From assembly GCA_046303115.1 (NCBI GenBank), contig JBKCGZ010000197.1, positions 1 through 15,983 on the forward strand: a stretch of DNA of 15,983 bases, in the 5' to 3' direction. The notes below the pieces were generated by a model. The model made no database searches. It was not told the DNA's origin and was given only the letters and a program-made list of their open reading frames with translations. Made by a program: the position numbers and the translations under genes. The first letter of the stretch is position 1. Every line of letters begins with the position of its first letter. Of the stretch, positions 1-6,489 are shown piece by piece. This DNA comes from CAINEC01 sp046303115 (lineage in GTDB: Bacteria > Bacteroidota > Bacteroidia > AKYH767-A > OLB10).

Positions 1-90
1 ATGCATCATTTTACATGGTCCACACCACTCTGCTGAAAAGTCGACTAAGACCGGCTGGTCTGATTGAATTAATTCTGAAAAAGTTGCCAT
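1..90 (-). CDS. trxA: Thioredoxin, N-terminal fragment (cut by window edge)
   Basis: This is the start of a thioredoxin, a small cytoplasmic dithiol-disulfide reductase. Reading from the ATG at 90 gives 30 residues: a helix, then the strand VLVDFSAEW and the canonical active site WCGPC followed by KMMH. The rest lies beyond base 1. The gene follows the first rhodanese (105-419) by 14 bases on the same strand, so it is probably the last visible gene of the OsmC-rhodanese-rhodanese-thioredoxin unit. In that setting thioredoxin could reduce persulfides or disulfides left on the rhodaneses and OsmC; this is inferred from position. The family call is very secure. Whether this is the main cellular thioredoxin or an accessory one cannot be told. 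Confidence 0.93.
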   Translation of the reverse strand, partial: MATFSELIQSDQPVLVDFSAEWCGPCKMMH

Positions 91-104
91 GATTTTATTT
101 TTTA

Positions 105-419
105 TTATTTGATTTTGTTATTTAAACTCATCCATCCACCCCCATTGTGCACTTCGGTATAACCAATTGCTTTCAATATACTTTTAGCAGAAGCACTGCG
201 CATTCCTGAAGCACAACAAGTAATTAATGGTTTATCCTTTTTAATTTTTGATAAAGATTGTTGCAATGTATTCAATGGAATGTTTACCGATCCACGAATG
301 TGTCCACCTTGATACTCGCCCTTCGTACGCACATCAATTATCTGTGCACCATTTGCAATTAGTTCTTTGTAATTAACAGCGGGACCAAAACCTAATAGTT
401 TTTTAATTGTATTTATCAT
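105..419 (-). CDS. Single-domain rhodanese-like sulfurtransferase (copy 1)
   Basis: This 104-residue protein is one rhodanese domain, the usual size for a GlpE/PspE-type single-domain sulfurtransferase. Visible family marks are IIDVRTKGEYQGGHIRGSVNIP (read as two pieces: IDVRTKGEY at about 28-36 and GHIRGSVNIP at 39-48) and the active-site loop CASGMRS, with catalytic Cys69 and the Arg74/Ser75 that cradle the persulfide anion. A second cysteine, Cys68, lies directly before the catalytic one. The protein would carry sulfane sulfur as a cysteine persulfide in the cytoplasm. It lies 12 bases downstream of a paralogous rhodanese (432-686) and 14 bases upstream of thioredoxin. The physiological donor and acceptor are not shown by the sequence. 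Confidence 0.9.
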   Translation of the reverse strand: MINTIKKLLGFGPAVNYKELIANGAQIIDVRTKGEYQGGHIRGSVNIPLNTLQQSLSKIKKDKPLITCCASGMRSASAKSILKAIGYTEVHNGGGWMSLNNKIK

Positions 420-431
420 TTGAATTTATTT

Positions 432-686
432 TTAATAATCACCATTTACATCTAACCATGAACCACCATTTTCACAATCAAGCCCTAGACTTTTTAAATA
501 TGCCGTAGCTTGTCCACTTCTCATTCCACTTGCACAACATAGAACTATGGGTTGAGCCAACGCCATAATTTCATCTTTACGATTTTGAATTTCTTGCAAT
601 GGAATATTTAGACTTCCAGCAACATGTCCGCCCATAAACTCACCTGGAGTTCGCACATCAATAATTGTCATTTTTTGATTTGTCAT
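432..686 (-). CDS. Single-domain rhodanese-like sulfurtransferase (copy 2)
   Basis: This 84-residue protein is a compact rhodanese domain, shorter at the N terminus than its neighbour. It shows IIDVRTPGEF at 8-17, GHVAGSLNIP at 20-29, and the loop LCCASGMRSG with catalytic Cys51 preceded by Cys50. The close match to the adjacent copy in the loop (CCASGMRS in both) and the shared GG-W ending suggest a tandem duplication followed by divergence. The stop of the upstream OsmC-like gene is one base from this start, so translation is probably coupled. An alternative start at Met6 would remove only MTNQK. Family assignment is secure; the specific substrate is not known. Confidence 0.9.
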   Translation of the reverse strand: MTNQKMTIIDVRTPGEFMGGHVAGSLNIPLQEIQNRKDEIMALAQPIVLCCASGMRSGQATAYLKSLGLDCENGGSWLDVNGDY

Positions 687-687
687 T

Positions 688-1143
688 TTAACTAAGTATT
701 GTTTCTTTTTTATTTGTGAATATTAAATGTCCATTGTAAGACACATCCCATGTAACAGGAATTATTTTCTTTAACATATGACTTATTCCGCAATATTTTT
801 CCTGTGAAGCCATTACCGCATCTAATGCCGCTTGCATTGAAGTTTCATTTCCTTTGAATTCATAAACAATATGAATAGCGATGTATTCAATAGGCGCTTG
901 CTTACTTATTTCACCAGTCACCCTCATATTAAAATCTTGCACTTGATGACTAGATCGTTTTAGAATAGCTATTACATCCATTCCCGTACAACCTGAAAGT
1001 GCAGATAAAACAAAAGGTTTCGGAATTGGTCCATTGTCTTCTCCTCCTACTCTTTCAGGAGCATCCATAACAACGGTATGACCATTTACAAGGGCATTGA
1101 ATTGCATTTTGCCCATCCACTGTGTTTCTATTTCGTGTGTCAT
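688..1143 (-). CDS. OsmC/Ohr-family protein
   Basis: OsmC-family proteins are thiol-dependent peroxidases or related thiol proteins acting in the cytoplasm. The 151-residue product (MTHEIETQWMGKM...) has the two family cysteines: Cys52 in ALSGCTGMDVI, starting the long central helix, and Cys118 in EKYCGISHML. The body also shows PKPFVLSALSGC, typical of the YhfA/OsmC branch. I chose the ATG at 1143 rather than a TTG 36 bases upstream, because the added residues (MQLCSVNLKLSI) do not resemble the family and would cover the predicted promoter. It is the first gene of a unit with two rhodaneses and thioredoxin, which fits a role in handling persulfides or organic peroxides. It is more probably of the general OsmC type than Ohr proper. 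Substrate unknown. Confidence 0.88.
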   Translation of the reverse strand: MTHEIETQWMGKMQFNALVNGHTVVMDAPERVGGEDNGPIPKPFVLSALSGCTGMDVIAILKRSSHQVQDFNMRVTGEISKQAPIEYIAIHIVYEFKGNETSMQAALDAVMASQEKYCGISHMLKKIIPVTWDVSYNGHLIFTNKKETILS

Positions 1144-1168
1144 AATTGAAAGTTTTAAATTGACACTG

Positions 1169-1176
1169 CAAAGTTG
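1169..1176 (-). promoter_or_regulatory. Candidate -7 promoter element of the OsmC-rhodanese unit
   Basis: On the minus strand this reads CAACTTTG, one mismatch from the Bacteroidota -7 consensus TAnnTTTG. It lies 25 bases upstream of the chosen OsmC start. No convincing -33 TTG is visible at the usual spacing, which would be expected if the promoter depends on an activator bound at the palindrome just upstream. Confidence 0.4.
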
Positions 1177-1197
1177 CAATAGAATTCAGCGGTTAAC

Positions 1198-1213
1198 AGT
1201 GACTATTATCACA
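1198..1213. promoter_or_regulatory. CRP/FNR-type operator palindrome
   Basis: The sequence AGTGACTATTATCACA contains GTGA-N6-TCAC, a perfect core palindrome that matches the CRP consensus TGTGA-N6-TCACA at nine of ten positions. It overlaps the stop codon of the Crp/Fnr-family regulator gene and lies upstream of the OsmC gene. Its centre (1205.5) is about 40 bases from the transcription start expected from the -7 element at 1169-1176, the position used by class II activators. Binding by the neighbouring regulator is inferred: its recognition helix carries the Arg-Glu-x3-Arg pattern that CRP uses to read this half-site. Confidence 0.6.
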
Positions 1214-1844
1214 TTGCGTTAAGAAGCTTTATTTGATTTCGATAGATAAGCAATCTACCATCGAGTTCAAGTTTTTTTAAAAGTCGTGAAATTACCTCTC
1301 GTGAGCTAGCCAAATCATTGGCTATTTCTGTGTGTGAAAGATTTAATACTGCTGAACCTGTTAGCTTTGATTTTTCCTTTAGATAATTGACTAATCGCTC
1401 ATCTAGTTTTTGAAATGCTAATTGATCAATAGCGTGCATCAATTCATTAAATCGACTGCGAATCGTCCGCATCACAAAACTTTTCCATGTTGGATATTTA
1501 ACAATCCACTCATCCATTACAGAAATTGGTATTGCTAAAAATGTCACATCTTCCTCTGCAACAGCTTGCACTTCACTTGGAAATTGCTGCATACAACAAG
1601 TAAATGTCATTGCACAACCTTCCATTGCATTGAGATAATAAAGAAATATCTCATTCAGTTTATCATCTAAACGAGATACTTTCAAACTGCCTTTTAAAAG
1701 AAAAGGGATTACTCTAACTGTTTGACCAATACTAATTACTTTATCTCCTTCTTTTGCTTCAACCACTTTTACCTTCTCCTCGAATTCTTTTATTAATTCA
1801 GGCTCAAAAATATTTTTAAATAAATGTGCATATTGAACTTCCAT
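1209..1844 (-). CDS. Crp/Fnr-family transcriptional regulator with CX5CC cluster
   Basis: This 211-residue protein has an N-terminal cNMP-binding-like beta-roll (about 15-115), a dimer helix (about 115-155) and a C-terminal winged helix-turn-helix (about 168-200). The recognition helix SREVISRLLKKL has Arg182, Glu183 and Arg187, matching CRP Arg180/Glu181/Arg185. The beta-roll holds GCAMTFTCCMQQ, giving Cys77, Cys83 and Cys84. This is not the four-cysteine FNR iron-sulfur arrangement, and no clear cAMP-binding RxS motif is seen, so a thiol or persulfide switch is a reasonable inference. Its ATG directly follows the TAA of the molybdoenzyme gene (no bases between), so it is probably translated with that operon. 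A CRP-type site overlaps its 3' end, upstream of the OsmC-rhodanese unit. The family is certain; the signal is not known. Confidence 0.92.
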   Translation of the reverse strand: MEVQYAHLFKNIFEPELIKEFEEKVKVVEAKEGDKVISIGQTVRVIPFLLKGSLKVSRLDDKLNEIFLYYLNAMEGCAMTFTCCMQQFPSEVQAVAEEDVTFLAIPISVMDEWIVKYPTWKSFVMRTIRSRFNELMHAIDQLAFQKLDERLVNYLKEKSKLTGSAVLNLSHTEIANDLASSREVISRLLKKLELDGRLLIYRNQIKLLNAM

Positions 1845-4163
1845 TTATTTAAGCTCGTGCTTTCTTATTTTAAGTACTATGTATTTACTCGTAGGCGTAT
1901 TACTCTTATCGGCAACACTGTCAATCGGAACCAAAACATTAGTTTCAGGAAAGTAAGTTGCAGTGCATTTTTCAGGAATATTGAATTCAATAATGATAAA
2001 CTTACGTGCGATACGCTCAACTCCGTTATGCTCATTGTATAAATCTACAATATCACCAGCCTTAAATCCTAAATCAGTAATGTCTTTTTCATTCATAAAG
2101 ATTACACGACGTTCATTTGTAATTCCGCGATAGCGATCATTAAGTCCGTAGATAGTAGTATTAAACTGATCATGACTGCGAATAGTCATCATAACCAATT
2201 CTCCTTCTTTAAGTTTTTGAAAAGTGACATCAGCAACATTAAAATTCGCTTTGCCTGTCATAGTATTAAACTTACCAATGCGTGAACCATTTGGAAGATA
2301 AAAACCTCCTAATTCACGAACTCGAGAATTGTAATTATCAAATCCAGGAATCGCTTTTTCAATAGCATCACGAATATAATCGTAATGTTTAGTGAAATAC
2401 TTCCAATCAACAATTGAATGATCGCCAAATAACGCTAAAGCCATACCGCAAACAATCATGGGCTCGCTCATAAGGTCATTACTTACAGGCTTTAAATTTC
2501 CTTTACTCATCTGCACAACACCCATTGAATTCTCACAAGAAATAAATTGCTCTTCCCCATTCAAAACATCTTTATCACTTCTGCCAAGAGTAGGAAGAAT
2601 AATTGCTTCCTTACCAGTAATCAGATGACTTCTATTTAACTTCGTTGAAATCTGTACTGTTAAATCACAACGATTCAATGCTTCAGCAGTATATTTTGTA
2701 TCAGGAGTTGCAGATAAGAAATTCCCCCCCATGGCAATGAAAACTTTTGCTTTCTCTTCGTGCATGGCATGAATACAATCTACCACATCATATCCATGAT
2801 GCTGAGGTGGAGTAAATCCGAACGCTTTTTCAATATTATTCAAAAACACCTGAGGTGGTTTTTCGTAAATACCCATTGTGCGATCACCTTGTACGTTACT
2901 ATGTCCACGTACGGGACAAGTCCCTGCGCCCTCTTTACCGATACTACCTTTTACCAATAATAAATTAACGACTTCCTTAATAGTATCAACTGCATTTTTA
3001 TGCTGCGTTAATCCCATTGCCCAACACGCGATAATCTTATTCTTACTTTTAAAAACGGCTACCGTTTGCTCAAGCTGCTCTCGGGAAATACCCGCTTGTT
3101 CAAGTAAATCATCAATTGAATATTTATTTACTTGTTTGATAAAAGCCTCGTAGTTATGTGTATTATCTTTGATAAAATCAAGATCAAAAACTGTCCCGGG
3201 AGCTTTTAATTCTTCTTCATATAACCGCATGATTATAGCTTTTAACAAAGCCATATCACCATTGATTTTCACTTGTAGAAAAATATCAGTTAAACGCGCT
3301 TTGATTCCTAGTGCTCCTTTTATCTGCTGCGGATTTTTAAAACTCATTAAGCCAGATTCAGGCAATGGATTAACAGAAATAATCGTTGCTCCATTCTCTT
3401 TTGCTTCTTGCAATGCGCTTAGCATTCTAGGATGATTAGTACCCGGATTTTGCCCGAGTATAATAATCACTTCCGCCTTGTAAAAATCTTCAAGTGTTAC
3501 TGATCCTTTACCAATACCTACTGATTCATTCAATGCAACGCCACTACTTTCATGGCACATGTTTGAACAATCTGGTAAATTATTCGTTCCATATTGACGA
3601 ACCAATAGCTGATATAAAAAAGCGGCTTCATTACTTGTTCTTCCAGATGTATAAAAAACAGCTTCGTCAGGAGAACTTAAATTTTTAAGATGACTTGCAA
3701 TTTTTTGAAATGCATCATTCCATGTTATCGGCTGATAATGCGAAGCTCCTTCGGGAAGATACATTGGTTGAGCAATTCGTCCACTTTTACCAATAGTATA
3801 ATCATCCAAATCTGCTAATTGAGCAACAGAATATTTTTTGAAAAATTCAGTAGTTAACTTTTTAGTTGTTGCTTCTTCAGCAATTGCTTTTGCACCATTC
3901 TCACAATACTCACCTAATTTTGAACGATGCTCATCATGTTCAGGCCATGCACAACCTGGACAATCATAACCTGTTTTTTGATTGACAGCAAATAGTGCTT
4001 TTACTGCACGCATAGGATCCATCTCTGAAAACACATGCTGAGCCGCAATGAAAACAGCTTCAGTACCCGCAGCTGCGTCTCGCGGTCCATCCAATTTAAT
4101 TCCTGTAAATGTTTCAGGATTTTCAGGATTAGGTTGATTATGATTATCGTTTAACTCAGCCAT
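1845..4163 (-). CDS. FdhF/YdeP-family molybdopterin oxidoreductase (formate dehydrogenase-like alpha subunit)
   Basis: At 772 residues this matches the length and layout of the YdeP branch of molybdopterin oxidoreductases, distant relatives of formate dehydrogenase H. Near the N terminus is YDCPGCAWPEHD (Cys68, Cys71) with Cys87 in YCENGAKA, a reduced cysteine set compared with the usual four iron-sulfur ligands. The likely molybdenum-ligand cysteine is Cys203 in SNMCHESSG. Further family blocks are ILGQNPGTNHPRMLSAL, CPVRGHSNVQGDRTMG and the C-terminal molybdopterin-dinucleotide domain (RSHDQFNTTIYGLNDRYRG). No twin-arginine signal is present, so it should be cytoplasmic. No electron-transfer partner subunit is adjacent. 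FdhD and a MobA-like protein lie upstream in the same operon and probably sulfurate and supply its cofactor. E. coli YdeP is linked to acid resistance, but the reaction of this family is not established. Confidence 0.9.
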   Translation of the reverse strand: MAELNDNHNQPNPENPETFTGIKLDGPRDAAAGTEAVFIAAQHVFSEMDPMRAVKALFAVNQKTGYDCPGCAWPEHDEHRSKLGEYCENGAKAIAEEATTKKLTTEFFKKYSVAQLADLDDYTIGKSGRIAQPMYLPEGASHYQPITWNDAFQKIASHLKNLSSPDEAVFYTSGRTSNEAAFLYQLLVRQYGTNNLPDCSNMCHESSGVALNESVGIGKGSVTLEDFYKAEVIIILGQNPGTNHPRMLSALQEAKENGATIISVNPLPESGLMSFKNPQQIKGALGIKARLTDIFLQVKINGDMALLKAIIMRLYEEELKAPGTVFDLDFIKDNTHNYEAFIKQVNKYSIDDLLEQAGISREQLEQTVAVFKSKNKIIACWAMGLTQHKNAVDTIKEVVNLLLVKGSIGKEGAGTCPVRGHSNVQGDRTMGIYEKPPQVFLNNIEKAFGFTPPQHHGYDVVDCIHAMHEEKAKVFIAMGGNFLSATPDTKYTAEALNRCDLTVQISTKLNRSHLITGKEAIILPTLGRSDKDVLNGEEQFISCENSMGVVQMSKGNLKPVSNDLMSEPMIVCGMALALFGDHSIVDWKYFTKHYDYIRDAIEKAIPGFDNYNSRVRELGGFYLPNGSRIGKFNTMTGKANFNVADVTFQKLKEGELVMMTIRSHDQFNTTIYGLNDRYRGITNERRVIFMNEKDITDLGFKAGDIVDLYNEHNGVERIARKFIIIEFNIPEKCTATYFPETNVLVPIDSVADKSNTPTSKYIVLKIRKHELK

Positions 4164-4172
4164 AAAAATTGT

Positions 4173-4541
4173 TTAGCAAACGGCATTAGGATTCGGATAA
4201 TTATCGCTTTGATCTTCGAATGTATTATCAAGACAAACGAAATCTTTTTCTACCAACAAAAATAAATGATCATCATTTCCTAAAGGCATCTTATGGTTAA
4301 AGCCAATCATATCAGTTGACGTCCAATCATTCGCAATTGATTCAGGAATATGAACAGTAATACAATCATTATTATAATCGGCAAAAAGCGAAGTTGCGGT
4401 ATTTGTTCTTTTCAGACAATAATGAAAATGATTTGTTCCGAAGAATGTCGATTCATTCAACTCTCCGTTCTTTTCAAAATTAGTTACTTCAGTTTTAGTA
4501 ACCCGAATACGTATAGAGTTTCCTTTTATTCTTAATTTCAT
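4173..4541 (-). CDS. Small conserved protein of unknown function in the molybdoenzyme operon (DUF7009-like)
   Basis: This 122-residue protein begins MKLRIKGNSIRIRVTKTEV, a beta-rich start that I associate with a small Bacteroidota family (DUF7009); that label is from memory and not certain. The body is hydrophilic with alternating strands (SLFADYNNDCITVHIPE), then DHLFLLVEKDFVCLD, and ends in NPNAVC with a terminal cysteine. There is no signal peptide or membrane segment. It lies 9 bases before the molybdoenzyme gene and 33 bases after fdhD, on the same strand. That fixed place suggests a role in assembly, cofactor insertion or partner binding for the oxidoreductase, but no biochemical role can be read from the sequence. 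Confidence 0.75.
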   Translation of the reverse strand: MKLRIKGNSIRIRVTKTEVTNFEKNGELNESTFFGTNHFHYCLKRTNTATSLFADYNNDCITVHIPESIANDWTSTDMIGFNHKMPLGNDDHLFLLVEKDFVCLDNTFEDQSDNYPNPNAVC

Positions 4542-4574
4542 GATTAATCGGTTGTTTTACAAAGATAGAAAAGC

Positions 4575-5423
4575 TTAAAGTATTCTGAAAGCATGCGAAT
4601 AAATATTAAATCTCCCCTCTCTTAAAAAACCAATCAACGTAATTCCGAATTCCTCGGCCGTTTGAACCGCTAATGAGGAAGGAGCTCCAACAGCACAAAC
4701 AATTTTAATCCCAGCCATTGCAGACTTTTGCAGTAACTCAAAACTTGCTCTTCCGCTTAAAAATAAAACAGACCCCTCTGCCAAATGCAATTTATTTAAG
4801 GCGATTAAGCTTCCAATTAACTTGTCTAATGCATTGTGTCGACCAACATCTTCCATTGTGAGCAACAATTCGCCATCTAGCTTGAACAAGGCAGATGCGT
4901 GAATACCGCCTGTATTGTTGAAAATAGTTTGTTTTTGCTTCAGCTTTTCAGATAATGAAAAAATAGTTTTCTTTTCAATACCTAAATTATCCTGGTCATT
5001 CTTCATCGGACAATGAACAGCAATTGCATCAATACTTGCTTTACCGCATATACCACAAGCGGATGTCATATAAAAGTTACGATTAAAAGCAGATGCTTCG
5101 AATTCAACGTAAGGCTTTAATTCAACACGGACGATATTGTATTGTTGTTCTGACTTCTGATGGTTAGTGCAATACTTTATTGATAGAATATCATCTCCAC
5201 TTTTAATAATTCCTTCAGTATATAAAAATCCTGTTGCTAACTCAAAATCATTTCCAGGAGTACGCATGGTAATGGAAACATTCGTTTCATCACGCATATC
5301 CATAGGTCCATATCCTAAACGAATCTCTAAAGGTTCTTCTACAACAATAATATCATCCATGGTTTGCGATGATAAATCATTCACTTTCGTTATTTGAATA
5401 GATTGAACGGGTAACTGAGACAT
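4575..5423 (-). CDS. fdhD: Formate dehydrogenase accessory sulfurtransferase FdhD
   Basis: FdhD transfers persulfide sulfur from a cysteine desulfurase to the bis-MGD molybdenum cofactor, which is needed for activity of formate-dehydrogenase-type enzymes. The 282-residue product has the mobile-loop motif SACGICGKAS with Cys123 and Cys126 (the CxxC of the family), then NNTGGIHASALF, EDVGRHNALDKLIG, FLSGRASFELLQK and the C-terminal REGRFNIYS. I place the start at the ATG at 5423 (MSQLPVQSI), one base after the stop of the upstream gene. A TTG 42 bases earlier would overlap that gene and add residues foreign to the family. Its place beside a YdeP-like enzyme makes that enzyme the probable client. 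FdhD identity is very secure. Confidence 0.95.
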   Translation of the reverse strand: MSQLPVQSIQITKVNDLSSQTMDDIIVVEEPLEIRLGYGPMDMRDETNVSITMRTPGNDFELATGFLYTEGIIKSGDDILSIKYCTNHQKSEQQYNIVRVELKPYVEFEASAFNRNFYMTSACGICGKASIDAIAVHCPMKNDQDNLGIEKKTIFSLSEKLKQKQTIFNNTGGIHASALFKLDGELLLTMEDVGRHNALDKLIGSLIALNKLHLAEGSVLFLSGRASFELLQKSAMAGIKIVCAVGAPSSLAVQTAEEFGITLIGFLREGRFNIYSHAFRIL

Positions 5424-5424
5424 A

Positions 5425-6489
5425 TTATAGTAATTTATAGAAATGATAATCTTCAGGTGTATCAAAACTTTTTAGAAATGTATCATCACTCAATTCAATC
5501 ATTAGTGGATTCACCTGCTGCAAATACTTATTCAAGGATCTGCCTCCTCCTGAATAAAATTTCTTTAATTGAGTTAGTGATTGAAATGAAAGATAGCAAA
5601 TCAACGGCTCAACGTTATCAGGACGATCTCTCTTTACAAAGGCAACTTCATCAAAACCGTATCTTGCAAATTGCTTTAAAACATCTAGCTGAAATATACT
5701 TAAGAGTGGATAATCACATCCGACTACCATTAAATCACTTTGCAATTTTTCAAATGCCGAAAGTATTCCGGTTAATGGACCTGCATCGGCAAAATCTGAA
5801 TGATCTATAATCTTATCAATAAATACATTTTCATTATAGTATTGCTTTTCATTGCATGATAAAAATACAGGTAATCCCATTTCATTAAAGATAGCATGTA
5901 ATCGTTTGTATTGCTCTTCTCCATCATATTTCAATAAATACTTATCTGCTTTCATTCGACTACTTTCTCCACCTGCCAATATCAAGGCATGTAAATTATT
6001 ATCAACATTCAATTCAAAATTCAAATCCTCCTTTTTAATTATTGATGTATTTTTCAAATTAAACTTACTTATCACCTCATTAACTAAATGTTCCCTGACA
6101 ACAAGAATTAATGTTCCTTCTCTTTTATTTGTCCAATTTTCGAGTAAAATTTTTAACGAGTGAAAATATCCTTGTTCTTTTAACTCTAGCGGACCTACTT
6201 CGTCGACAATTACAAATTCATTATCTAACGTTGATTTATCAACTAAACTATCACAAGCTTTATTAAAGACGTTTTTATCAAAAGTGAATTTGCCAATCGA
6301 AATTTCATTTTCTTTATTGACTATTTGAAATGGGACAACTCTTCTCTCATTTAAAATGTAAATCATTCTTTGTCCGTTTACATCAGGACAAATAAATCCA
6401 CCAATATTTGATTTAGGAGAAAAGTGATTTAAAAGAGCTGTTGTTTTTCCGCTCTGCACCGCCCCCGATAATATTACAACTTTACTCAT
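5425..6489 (-). CDS. Fusion of a P-loop NTPase domain and a MobA-like molybdenum cofactor guanylyltransferase
   Basis: Two domains are fused in 354 residues. The N-terminal half (about 1-160) is a P-loop NTPase with Walker A GAVQSGKT at 9-16 and Walker B FVIVDEVGPLE at 92-102; the layout resembles the THEP1/DUF2478 type more than classical MobB. The C-terminal half (about 165-354) is a MobA-type nucleotidyltransferase with LAGGESSRMKADK at 171-183, GCDYPLL at 257-263, EPLICYL at 294-300 and FDTPEDY at 342-348. MobA joins GMP to molybdopterin to make the MGD cofactor. The start used is the ATG at 6489 (MSKVVILSG), overlapping the upstream stop by 8 bases; an ATG at 6507 is also possible. The substrate of the NTPase domain is unknown. 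Confidence 0.87.
   Translation of the reverse strand: MSKVVILSGAVQSGKTTALLNHFSPKSNIGGFICPDVNGQRMIYILNERRVVPFQIVNKENEISIGKFTFDKNVFNKACDSLVDKSTLDNEFVIVDEVGPLELKEQGYFHSLKILLENWTNKREGTLILVVREHLVNEVISKFNLKNTSIIKKEDLNFELNVDNNLHALILAGGESSRMKADKYLLKYDGEEQYKRLHAIFNEMGLPVFLSCNEKQYYNENVFIDKIIDHSDFADAGPLTGILSAFEKLQSDLMVVGCDYPLLSIFQLDVLKQFARYGFDEVAFVKRDRPDNVEPLICYLSFQSLTQLKKFYSGGGRSLNKYLQQVNPLMIELSDDTFLKSFDTPEDYHFYKLL

Noticed and set aside
5457..5810. Plus-strand open frame of 117 residues opposite the MobA fusion
   Set aside because: It is antisense to clearly conserved MobA motifs, with no domain or start signal of its own.
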